Positions 16,320-24,596 of a stretch of 64,000 nucleotides of DNA are shown piece by piece; the stretch's first letter is position 1, and each line of letters opens with the position of its first letter. A program made the position numbers and the translations under genes. Under the pieces are notes generated by a model, which did no database searches, had not been told where the DNA came from, and saw nothing but the letters and a program-made list of their open reading frames with translations. Source of the DNA: Streptomyces sp. H27-C3 (GTDB taxonomy: Bacteria; Actinomycetota; Actinomycetes; Streptomycetales; Streptomycetaceae); the NCBI RefSeq assembly GCF_030063415.1, contig NZ_JASITA010000010.1:1-64000 (forward strand), in the 5' to 3' direction.

Positions 16320-19300
16320 TCAGGTGGTGCGGCTGAGATGGTCGATCCGACCGAGGGCGCTGTAGAGCGGGGCGTACAGCAGACGGGCGACTGCGGCGTC
16401 GGCCGGGTCCGCCGCTCCGGATTCGGCTCCGGGCGACGAAGTGCCGACGAAGTACGGGGCGAGCACGGACCGCACGGCGTGGAGGAGGCCGGGGCCGGGC
16501 CGACGGCCGCCGACGGCCCTGACCGCGGGGGCCGAAGCCCACGCAGCGGCCGGGGCGAAGGCCGCGTCCACGAAGAGGACCCGGGCGGGTACGCCGCCGC
16601 GTACCAGGCGGCCGATGACCTGCCACATAGTGACCATTTGGTCCCAGGCGAAGGCGCGCTGTTCCCAGGGACGGAGGGCGGAGTAGGCGTAGCGGCGGGA
16701 GAGCAGCCGACGCCATTCCTTGCGGGCTTCCTGACGCAGCGCATGGCCTGCCTGGTCCAGGTTCTCCGCATTGCGGACCAGATCGGTGAAAGTGGCAGGG
16801 CCCACGCGGTCGTCGTTGCGTGATTGGTCGCGGATGAAGCGGGTGATCCAGTCGTTGAGGGCGTACACGGACAGGGACAGGTCGTCGGGCCGGGGATGCG
16901 GCCGGGCGAGGAAGACGGCGGTGCCGAAGGCTGCCCTGCCCTGGCCGTTGAGAATGTTGTGGCCGCGTTCCACGGCCATCAGCGGGGCCACCAGGATCTC
17001 GGCCGTGCGGTCCTCGGCAAAGGTGGCGAGGTCGCCCCGGCGGAGGCTTGCCAGCAGGGCCGGGCCATCCACGCCGGGCAGGTGACCCAGGTCGGCATCG
17101 TCCGGTACGAGGACGCGGACCCGGCCCTTCCACCGTTCCGAGCGCTGTCCGTCGATGGTCTCGGCCACGGCGTACGCTTCGCGATAACTGCCGACCAGGA
17201 CTAGGACGCGCCGGCGGTGGTCGTCGGCGATGCGGGCGAGCTCTTGGTCGAGGACGCTGCCGGCACCTCCGGCGCCGGGCCGGGCGAGCCGGTCTGCCAT
17301 GGCACGGGCCTGGGGGATCCGAGCTTCGAGCTCGGTGCCGGAGAGCCGCATGGGCTCCCCTGCGGCGTCGTAGAGGAAGTGGGTGGCGAACCGGGTCTGC
17401 CCGACACCTTCGAGGGACTTCTCCGACGGCATCAGGACGGCGCCGACAGGAGCGAGGATGTGGGCCCGGGTGGATTCCCCAGCCCAGCTGGTACCTGACA
17501 TCAGGACGACGTTGGGGCCAGGGCGGCCGATCGCACGGTCCTCGCCGAGACCGGTGAGGGAGAGCAGCAGCTCGCGGCCGACCCCCGTGCAGCGGAAGAA
17601 GCGCAGTGTGCCGCTGGTGCGCCCCACCTCGTCGTAGGTGTCCTCCTGGGGCTGGTACTGATAGCCGAGAACGTTGCCCATGGGGGCTTCGGGGATGATT
17701 GGCGCGTAGTCGAGCGGTGCGCGGCGGGCCAGTTCCTTGCCCTGCCGGTCGAGGCGGAGAGCTGCTTCCACCATGGGCCACAGATAGGTCAGCCGGTCGA
17801 GGCGCTGATGGAGAACGGAGAGGAGGAGCACGAACTCCAGGCGGTCACGGGTGATGCGCTTCCACTCGTCCCGGTGTTCCGGAGTCAAACGGTCGAGGAC
17901 TGGCGTTCCTGCGAGGAGCGCGTCGAGCAGGGACTGGACCCGGGTACGGGAGGCCGCCGGCGACAGTGTGTACAGCAGGTCCTTCGCGGCGGCGGACAGA
18001 GTCGTGGAGAGCGGGTCCGTGAAGTCCCCGTCGCCAAGCGGATCGTCCCGGAAGTCGTCGAGGACGGCGGTGAGCGCGGCACGACGAGGATCGGGCTCCG
18101 GCACCGCAGCTGTGGAGTCCTCCGCCCCTTCCGAGTCGTCCTCGTACCCTTCGTAGAGGCTCCGCTCGTCTTCGACTGCCCCTTCGAAGGGTTCGGGGTG
18201 TTCCGGATGGCGCGGTAGCTCGAACCATTCCGCGATCAACTTCTCCTGCAAGGCCCAGGGGCTGAAGTACTCCTGGTCCACCCACTCGCGAAGGGTGGTG
18301 TCCGAGATGAGCCGCTGGTAGATCCGATCGGCGGCAGTGGCGACCACGGAGAGCGCCGCGTTCCACTGCTCCACGTCCCGGTCGGCGAGCAGTAGCCTGC
18401 CACGCCTGCTCAACTCCTCGATCTTGTGCGTGTGCAGCTGGTCGAGCCAGGATTCGGTGCCCGGCTTCACCAGGGTCGCGGAAGGAGCGAAGAGTTCGTC
18501 GAAGCGCATCTGGACGGAGTCGGCCTCGTCGACGAATACCAGGTTGCTGCGCAGACAGGCGAGTTCCAGCTGGCGGAGCCGTTCGTCGTTGAGGTGCGCG
18601 GGCACAGGGCTCTGGACGAGGCTGGACGGGTTGGCAACCCAGATGAGTCCGTCGACCTGGTGGCGGGCGGCTCGGTGCCGGGGGCACCGTGACCACAGGG
18701 GGCAGCCGTGCGGAGTCGCCAGGGCGGTGCCGTTCGGGCCCCGGTCGGCAGGTTGGCGGGCTGGTGCCGACTGCACGCCCGAAGGGCGCCATGGCGCGGG
18801 CAGCGATGCGGCTTCCGTAGTCGTCCCGGCCTCTTGCGTCTCCTTCTCCGGGTGGAGTCGGGTGCACGGCGCATCGCTGTAGGCGAGTGGTTCGATCGCC
18901 TCGTTGCCCCGCAGGGCGTCGGCGATGCAGATGGTGCTGAGATTGTCGAAGGCGGGCGCGTGGTGGTCGAGGAGGTTGTCGTGACCGCGGGAGGCGAGTC
19001 TGCGGTGGAGGCGCTGTACATGGGTCTCGCGGGTGGAGACGCCTAGCACGGGGACGGCCGGCAGCCCGACGGTTTCGAACAGCTCGCAGAGCCTCAGCTG
19101 TTCGGCCGCATCACCCACTACGAGAGTGGTCCGCATACCGCGTCGGGCCGCGGTGGCAGCGGCCAGGACCATGAAGGTGCTCTTTCCCGCCCCGACCATG
19201 CCGACCAAGTGCAGTGTGCCGTCCAAGACGATGCGGTCGTGCTCGGTGAAATCTCGGCCGTCGGCGTCACGCGGGGCGATGCGCACCTCGGTGAGTCGTT

Positions 19301-19991
19301 GCTCCCAGCGGCCCGGCCGCTCGACGCCCTCGTCCTCCTCTACCTCGTCCATCCACCGTGCGGTATCAAGGAGTTGTTCGCGGGTGATCTCGATCGGGCC
19401 CGATCGGACAGGAGGCCCGGCGCTGAGCTCGTGCCCCTCGAGGCCGTCCTCGATCAGGTCGGCCGGAAAGCGCACCGACGCCGCCCGGTTGCCCTCCTGG
19501 AACTCGCTGCGTCCTGCCGGCGCGAGCGGCAGCGGGCGGCGCACGAAGTCAGGTACCCGCGAGAGCGCCTCGCCGTAGACCGCGTGGCGGCCGGCCGCCA
19601 CGGTGGGGACGATGCGGCGGGGCGGGGTCCGCGCACCGGGTTCCGGCAGGTGGTACGCCCGCAGCCGGTCAGGCACGCGCTCGTACCGGGAAAGGGCCTG
19701 ACGCCATGCGTGGCTGCGGCGCAGTGTCCACAGCAGATGCCGGCCGGCGATGAGGGCCGTCCGATGCTCCTCACTGGTGACCAGGCCCGCGGCCTCGGCG
19801 TACGGGTATCCGCCAAGGAGGACGTATGCGCTCTCGGCGGGCTGGTCCGGGGCGATGAGTTCGAGAAGGTGCAGGGCCAGTTCAACCTGGCAGAGATGGG
19901 AGGGTTTGAGGCCTTCGAGACCGGGGTCCCCCGACCAGACTCTCTTCAGTTCCCGGACGACGGATCGGTTCCACTCGATCTGGTCACGCAT
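16320..19991 (-). CDS. Large DinG-like helicase of the pPIWI_RE module
   Basis: This 1,223-aa protein has a Walker A-like GMVGAGKST near residue 260 and a DEAD-like Walker B, VFVDEADSVQMRF. A Cys-containing insert (GCPLWSRCPRH) lies between them, as in the Fe-S or zinc region of DinG/XPD helicases. Later motifs include VVLMSGTSWAG and the C-terminal TMWQVIGRLVRGG, which resembles helicase motif VI (Q..GR..R). Its size and place beside pPIWI_RE match the helicase of the three-gene module. The ATG at 19991 overlaps the end of the REase gene by 8 bp, so translation is probably coupled. Confidence 0.78.
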   Translation of the reverse strand: MRDQIEWNRSVVRELKRVWSGDPGLEGLKPSHLCQVELALHLLELIAPDQPAESAYVLLGGYPYAEAAGLVTSEEHRTALIAGRHLLWTLRRSHAWRQALSRYERVPDRLRAYHLPEPGARTPPRRIVPTVAAGRHAVYGEALSRVPDFVRRPLPLAPAGRSEFQEGNRAASVRFPADLIEDGLEGHELSAGPPVRSGPIEITREQLLDTARWMDEVEEDEGVERPGRWEQRLTEVRIAPRDADGRDFTEHDRIVLDGTLHLVGMVGAGKSTFMVLAAATAARRGMRTTLVVGDAAEQLRLCELFETVGLPAVPVLGVSTRETHVQRLHRRLASRGHDNLLDHHAPAFDNLSTICIADALRGNEAIEPLAYSDAPCTRLHPEKETQEAGTTTEAASLPAPWRPSGVQSAPARQPADRGPNGTALATPHGCPLWSRCPRHRAARHQVDGLIWVANPSSLVQSPVPAHLNDERLRQLELACLRSNLVFVDEADSVQMRFDELFAPSATLVKPGTESWLDQLHTHKIEELSRRGRLLLADRDVEQWNAALSVVATAADRIYQRLISDTTLREWVDQEYFSPWALQEKLIAEWFELPRHPEHPEPFEGAVEDERSLYEGYEDDSEGAEDSTAAVPEPDPRRAALTAVLDDFRDDPLGDGDFTDPLSTTLSAAAKDLLYTLSPAASRTRVQSLLDALLAGTPVLDRLTPEHRDEWKRITRDRLEFVLLLSVLHQRLDRLTYLWPMVEAALRLDRQGKELARRAPLDYAPIIPEAPMGNVLGYQYQPQEDTYDEVGRTSGTLRFFRCTGVGRELLLSLTGLGEDRAIGRPGPNVVLMSGTSWAGESTRAHILAPVGAVLMPSEKSLEGVGQTRFATHFLYDAAGEPMRLSGTELEARIPQARAMADRLARPGAGGAGSVLDQELARIADDHRRRVLVLVGSYREAYAVAETIDGQRSERWKGRVRVLVPDDADLGHLPGVDGPALLASLRRGDLATFAEDRTAEILVAPLMAVERGHNILNGQGRAAFGTAVFLARPHPRPDDLSLSVYALNDWITRFIRDQSRNDDRVGPATFTDLVRNAENLDQAGHALRQEARKEWRRLLSRRYAYSALRPWEQRAFAWDQMVTMWQVIGRLVRGGVPARVLFVDAAFAPAAAWASAPAVRAVGGRRPGPGLLHAVRSVLAPYFVGTSSPGAESGAADPADAAVARLLYAPLYSALGRIDHLSRTT

Positions 19992-21219
19992 GGCGGGCTC
20001 CGTCGGGGGTGGTTCGGTTCGTGCGGGTTGTGGTGAGTCCTGCGGCCCGGGGGCGGGGGCGCGGGGTCCCGATCTCGCGGAGCCGCGCTGTGGCTCGTGA
20101 GACCAGGGCACGGTCGGTGAGCAGAGGCAATCCGCGGGCGCGGGCCGCCCGGGCACGGGCGAAGGCGGCCAGATAGCCGGGCCGGGCGGCAACCCGGTAC
20201 TGGGGAACAACCCAGAACCCGTCGTCGTACGGCGGGTCGGCGGGGACCGGGCGGGCGGAGCGGCCGAGGAATACGGGATGGGCCCAGTCCTTGACGTCGA
20301 TGGCCCAGCGGTGCCCGTCGGGGAACGTGACCAGCAGGTCGTAAGCGTCGTACCCGGGCCACATCCGCACATCGAGACCCAGGTCGAGTAGCTGTCGCTC
20401 CAGATCGGCCTCGGCCCGTCCCGGTCCGGTGACGAACTGCCTCAGAGGGCGCTCGAGTTGGACCGGTCGTCCGGTCGTCGCCCGTTCCAGTCGTCGTCCC
20501 AGCGGCGCCGGCCCGGTCCGGCGGCAGCGGTCACGTTCGCACCACCATGAGCCGTCGCGTACGGGAACCAGCAGGGTGAGGCAGCGCCCGCAGGTGGTGT
20601 AGTGGTCGTTGCGGAGGTAGCTGTCGGGCACGTCCTGGTAGATTCGCATGATCAGTTCGTGGACGGGTTCGAGGACCAGATCTCCACCGAGAGCGGACAG
20701 TTCGGCGACGGTGAGCACCGGGCGCCGCACGAGGAGCCTCCTGAATTCTGTGTACGCCTCCTCCTCGCCGTGCTCCCGGCACAGCCTCAGTGCGGTGTGC
20801 ACGATCATGCGGTCGCGGAACCGGGCGGCGGTGTCGGGACAGCGCTCGGCCCACTCGTGGCACAGGTCACCGGGCCTCCCCGACACCGGGTCGAGAAGCA
20901 TGTCCTGCGGACCTGCCGCGTCGGCGGGCAGGTCGAGGGGCCACTCGGCGAGGGGCAGGGTGCGGCAGCGGTCGATCAGCTCGGCGAGCGACGCGGGTGG
21001 TTCCTCACCGCGCACGAGGCAGGCGAGAGCCGTGCGGTCCAGCGCACGCTGGGCCTCGGCGGGATAGGGCAGGGTGAAGGACTCCAGGCCGGCGGTGTCC
21101 TCCAAGATGAGCAGCGCCTGGGCGAGCGTCTTCAGCAAGGGCACGCCCTCGTGGGCGGCCCACTCCTCGGCGGGCAGTGGCAGGAAGTCGTCGCTCATGG
21201 GGGCGTTCGGGCGGGTCAT
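19984..21219 (-). CDS. REase-related protein of the pPIWI_RE module
   Basis: This 411-aa protein has a zinc-ribbon-like segment (TCGRCLTLLV then WWCERDRC) in the middle. A PD-(D/E)XK-like nuclease core follows: Glu in AEADLERQLLDLGLDV, Asp in GYDAYDLLVTF and IDVKDW as the D-x-K part. This is the composition of the restriction-endonuclease-related partner of pPIWI_RE. The ATG at 21219 forms an ATGA overlap with the stop of the upstream gene, and its own end overlaps the helicase start. The order and coupling argue for one complex. Target specificity is unknown. Confidence 0.78.
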   Translation of the reverse strand: MTRPNAPMSDDFLPLPAEEWAAHEGVPLLKTLAQALLILEDTAGLESFTLPYPAEAQRALDRTALACLVRGEEPPASLAELIDRCRTLPLAEWPLDLPADAAGPQDMLLDPVSGRPGDLCHEWAERCPDTAARFRDRMIVHTALRLCREHGEEEAYTEFRRLLVRRPVLTVAELSALGGDLVLEPVHELIMRIYQDVPDSYLRNDHYTTCGRCLTLLVPVRDGSWWCERDRCRRTGPAPLGRRLERATTGRPVQLERPLRQFVTGPGRAEADLERQLLDLGLDVRMWPGYDAYDLLVTFPDGHRWAIDVKDWAHPVFLGRSARPVPADPPYDDGFWVVPQYRVAARPGYLAAFARARAARARGLPLLTDRALVSRATARLREIGTPRPRPRAAGLTTTRTNRTTPDGARHA

Positions 21220-22868
21220 GCCGCACCGTCCACGGTGTTGGTGCGTTCGCGGCCCGTGGCGCACCAGCCGTGAACGTCGCATGTGCGGCAGTCGGTCCCG
21301 GACGAGGGCGCGGCCTGGTAGCCGCGGTCGGCGGCCCAGTCGGCAACGAGCTCGCGGAGCAGCGCACGGGCACGGCCGGCGGTACGCGAGTCGTGGGGGT
21401 CGAGCTCTTCGAGGCGGGCACCGTCGGGGCGCAGCACCTCCAGTTCGATGCGGGAGCGGAGGGCGTCGCCGCCGAGGACGCCTCCTTCGACAAGGAGGAC
21501 GGCGAGAGTCAGCTGTGGGTACTGCCGCATCAGTCCTCCGGCGTGGGTGTAGCTGCTCGTGGTCGTCTTGGTCTCGCGGACCACCACGCCACCCCGGTCG
21601 GTGTGGATCAGGTCGCAGTCCGCGACGAGCACCACGTCGGCCTGTGGGTCGTAGGCGACGATCCGCCGTTGCGGTTCGACCGTCTCGTGATCGGCCAGTC
21701 CGTCGAAGGGGCAGTGGGCCCGGTGCTGGTGGAGCATGGCGAGGGCTTCGTACTGCTCGTCGGCTGTGAGACCGGGTAGGTGCTCGGGGAGGGGCGCCGC
21801 ACGGCAGGATCCACGGGCGGGATCTGCATGCCGCCCGTTCAGCCAGGCGTCAACCGCCCGTCCCCGGCGGATGGCAGCACTCTCAGTGCGTCCGTCGCGG
21901 AGCTTGAGTACGCGGGTGGCGTGGTACTGCTCGGCGCAGTTCCCGTGCGCCCGAAGGTCGCTGACGGACAGACTGCGGCGTTTCCGTGGAGTGGCGGCCA
22001 CGCCGAGGAGTCCCGGAACCCGGGGGACGGCCACGCAGTCGGGCAGTCCCACACAGCGGACGCAGTCGGCGCTCGGGCGGGCCTCGGTGGCGTCGGCGAG
22101 GTCGGCCATCGAGCCAGCGACCTCGGCTCTCAGATAGCGATGTTCGGTCTCCTCAGCCGTCCAGTCGGCGAGTGTTTCCGTACCTCCGTCGGCTAGCCCT
22201 ACTCCGATCACACGGATCCGCTCCGGCCGGACGTGAGGTCCGGAGAGGGGAGTGGAAGGGGCGCCGAACGCCGTTAGGGAGGGGGCGCCGGTCAGCAGGA
22301 CGTGGGCGACCGCGGCGATCTCCACCGCCGGCCTGTCCCGCTTCGCGGTGCCCAGGGAAGGGATCCAGATCTCGCGTACGCGCCCGTCCTGCGAGGCGTA
22401 CCCTCGCCCCCACACGGTGCGTTCGTACTGCGTCACCCCACGGGCATCCGGTTGCGCCAGCTTCTTGCTCCCGGCGACCCAGGCAGGGGCGACCGGCAGG
22501 AGGGGGGACTGGTCTGCCGCGCCTTGCGCAGCTTCCCGGTCGGTCCTGGCGGTCAGGTAGTAGTGGGCGGCCTCGCGGGCCCAGGCGACATGGACCGGGG
22601 TGCACTTGCGGAAGTTCGCCGGATCCGCCGCAGCCTCGACGAGGCTCCGGCCGCCGTGTTCGACAGCGTCGAGGAGAGCGAAGAACGGCTTGAAGGAGAA
22701 GTCTTCGACCGGCTTGGCAGGGAGACGTCCCGGGGCCTTGACCAGGGCCCTGGCTCGCAGTGCGCGGCCCAGTGGGCAGCCGGCAGGGTCGGGCCGCACC
22801 AGCGAGGCACCGATCCGCAGCAGGGTGCTGTCCCCGATGGAGTGTGGCGGCTTGCGGAACGCGGTCAT
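21216..22868 (-). CDS. PD-(D/E)XK nuclease, Cas4/AddB-like with Cys cluster
   Basis: This 550-aa protein ends in a RecB-type nuclease domain. The Asp is in VVLVADCDLIHTDRG and the E-x-K in VVVRETKTTTSS. A Cys in LRAHGNCAEQYH upstream and a CRTCDVHGWC cluster near the C-terminus could bind a 4Fe-4S cluster, as in Cas4 and AddB. The N-terminal 250 residues are unassigned and include a short CVRCVGLPDC motif. It is the first gene of the pPIWI_RE operon. The ATG at 22868 has GAGG-type sequence upstream. A role in trimming or generating DNA ends for the pPIWI protein is an inference. Confidence 0.75.
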   Translation of the reverse strand: MTAFRKPPHSIGDSTLLRIGASLVRPDPAGCPLGRALRARALVKAPGRLPAKPVEDFSFKPFFALLDAVEHGGRSLVEAAADPANFRKCTPVHVAWAREAAHYYLTARTDREAAQGAADQSPLLPVAPAWVAGSKKLAQPDARGVTQYERTVWGRGYASQDGRVREIWIPSLGTAKRDRPAVEIAAVAHVLLTGAPSLTAFGAPSTPLSGPHVRPERIRVIGVGLADGGTETLADWTAEETEHRYLRAEVAGSMADLADATEARPSADCVRCVGLPDCVAVPRVPGLLGVAATPRKRRSLSVSDLRAHGNCAEQYHATRVLKLRDGRTESAAIRRGRAVDAWLNGRHADPARGSCRAAPLPEHLPGLTADEQYEALAMLHQHRAHCPFDGLADHETVEPQRRIVAYDPQADVVLVADCDLIHTDRGGVVVRETKTTTSSYTHAGGLMRQYPQLTLAVLLVEGGVLGGDALRSRIELEVLRPDGARLEELDPHDSRTAGRARALLRELVADWAADRGYQAAPSSGTDCRTCDVHGWCATGRERTNTVDGAA

Positions 22869-23029
22869 GGGCCGCTCCTCGTGGCTGGTCGTCGGATGGT
22901 CCCTCGGTCGACTCTGGAAGGAACCATGACGCGCTGTTGTGAACAAAGTCAAGCGATTCCATGAAGGTGCGTCAGTTTCCGCTACTCTGTGCCTCGGTCT
23001 GGATCACCCAGGAGCGGGGAGGCGTTCAC
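22869..23029. promoter_or_regulatory. Divergent promoter region, pPIWI_RE operon and kinase
   Basis: The 161 bp between divergent starts include TTGTGAACAA (22938-22947), a small TTGT/ACAA palindrome. Overlapping it on the minus strand is TTGACTTTGTT (22952-22942), which could supply a -35 element for the pPIWI_RE operon. The same 11-mer occurs at 26753-26763 beside the methylase gene. Shared control is possible but unproven. Confidence 0.4.
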
Positions 23030-24586
23030 GTGGAGCGCGGCAAGATCATTGATGAACGTTTCCGGATCGACGGAACCCCCTCCGTGGGCGGGATGGGTGC
23101 GGTATGTCGTGCCATCGACCTGACCGACAACTCCGTTGTCGCCGTCAAGTTCCTCATTCCCGACGCCGCAAGGTCTGCCCTGGACGCCTGGAGCGTCGAG
23201 CCGACGCTCACAGAGGTGCGGCGCTTCGAGCGGGAGATCGGTTTGTACGAGCGTCTGGGTGGTGCAGGCGTCCCGTTCCTGGTGCACCACGGTCGTTTCC
23301 GGGTCCGCCCCTATCTGGTGATGCAGTACATCGAGGGAACTGACCTGCGGAAATACCTGAATACGAACTGCAGGCACGTCGGAGTGGCGGTTTCCGTCGC
23401 TTTCCAGATCCTGGAGACCCTGGCCCGAGTGCACGAAGCGGGCACGGTGCACCGTGACGTCAAGCCCCACAACATCCTCCTGGAGGACGCCACCGGTCGC
23501 GCCTACCTGGGCGACTTCGGCATCGCCCTGCTCACCGATCACGACGCGACCCGGTACACCGAGGGGCAGACCCCGGGCACCATGGGGTACAAGGCCCCGG
23601 AGGTCCTCGACGGGGAGGAGAACCCCACGGGTGCGGCGGATGTCTATGCCGTAGCCTGCCTGTTCTTCGAACTGGCGGCAGGCCGGCCGGTCTTCGTCCA
23701 CCCGGCCAGTGACATCCAGATGGCGCAGGCCCATTTGCATGAACCACCGCCCCGTCTCGACCGGGTTCTGCCTGGATTCCCCTCCCAGCTGGCCGACTTG
23801 GTCGACTGGATGCTCGCCAAGGACCCTGCTCGGCGTCCTTCCGCGCGCAGCGCCGCCGAGGCGTTGCGGCCGTACCTGCCCCAACCCGACGACCCCGAGC
23901 CGGTCCCGGCGGTCTACCCCGACCTCACTCTCCCCTTCCGTCGCCCGGCACCCTCGGCTCGTCACGAGCCGAGGCGCGGCGCGCGTCCGGGGGGCCGCTC
24001 CCGGATTCGGCGCCCCGGGGGTGCTGTCGACCGGGACGGCCTCCAGCATGCCCTCGCCACGGCGTACGACGAGATCCACGGCGCTGGCTCAGTGCCGGGT
24101 CCGGTGGCAGACCGGCTGACAGACTTGCTTTCTCCGGCGCAGAGGCGCTGGGGAGTGTTCGATCCCGATGTGCTCACGGCGCGCGTCCTTGTCGCTGACC
24201 GGGAGCGGATTCACCAGGAAGGAGTCGGCGCGGACAAGCGGTACCGGGACGTCGTCCGTGACCTGAGGGGCGTGGCTCAGCCCGGGGAGTCGGCTTTCGC
24301 GACGCTCCTCGCGGCCCGCCTGGGGTTGGTGGAGTGTCGAGCATCGGAGATGGATCTGCCCGGCCAACGGGACGAGGCTCTCGCCGAGTGGGCGCAATGC
24401 GCGGCGCAGGTCTGCCACGCTCCTGTAGACGGACTCCTCGGGCAGCGGCATCTGCTGTCGCTCATTCGGGAGCTCGCCGCGTTCATGGCCGAGTGCCCGG
24501 AGACGGACTGCTCGCACTCCGACTGTCGTCCCCTGGAACTGATCGAAGTCGTCCTGAACGGCTTGCCGGACGCCGGTCAGGGCTGA
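23030..24586 (+). CDS. Ser/Thr protein kinase with unassigned C-terminal domain
   Basis: This 518-aa protein has an N-terminal eukaryotic-type kinase domain (about residues 1-285). The Gly-rich loop is PSVGGMGAVCRA, the ATP Lys is in VAVKFLI, the catalytic loop is VHRDVKPHNILL, the metal loop is YLGDFGIALL and the activation segment ends at GYKAPEV. A basic linker leads to about 190 helical residues with no recognised family and a CPETDCSHSDC motif near the end. There is no membrane segment, so it is cytoplasmic. The GTG at 23030 follows GGGGAGGCG. It is divergent from the pPIWI_RE operon and converges on the methylase gene. It may sense or regulate the defence genes. Confidence 0.85.
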   Translation: MERGKIIDERFRIDGTPSVGGMGAVCRAIDLTDNSVVAVKFLIPDAARSALDAWSVEPTLTEVRRFEREIGLYERLGGAGVPFLVHHGRFRVRPYLVMQYIEGTDLRKYLNTNCRHVGVAVSVAFQILETLARVHEAGTVHRDVKPHNILLEDATGRAYLGDFGIALLTDHDATRYTEGQTPGTMGYKAPEVLDGEENPTGAADVYAVACLFFELAAGRPVFVHPASDIQMAQAHLHEPPPRLDRVLPGFPSQLADLVDWMLAKDPARRPSARSAAEALRPYLPQPDDPEPVPAVYPDLTLPFRRPAPSARHEPRRGARPGGRSRIRRPGGAVDRDGLQHALATAYDEIHGAGSVPGPVADRLTDLLSPAQRRWGVFDPDVLTARVLVADRERIHQEGVGADKRYRDVVRDLRGVAQPGESAFATLLAARLGLVECRASEMDLPGQRDEALAEWAQCAAQVCHAPVDGLLGQRHLLSLIRELAAFMAECPETDCSHSDCRPLELIEVVLNGLPDAGQG

Positions 24587-24596
24587 GCGGCCACGC

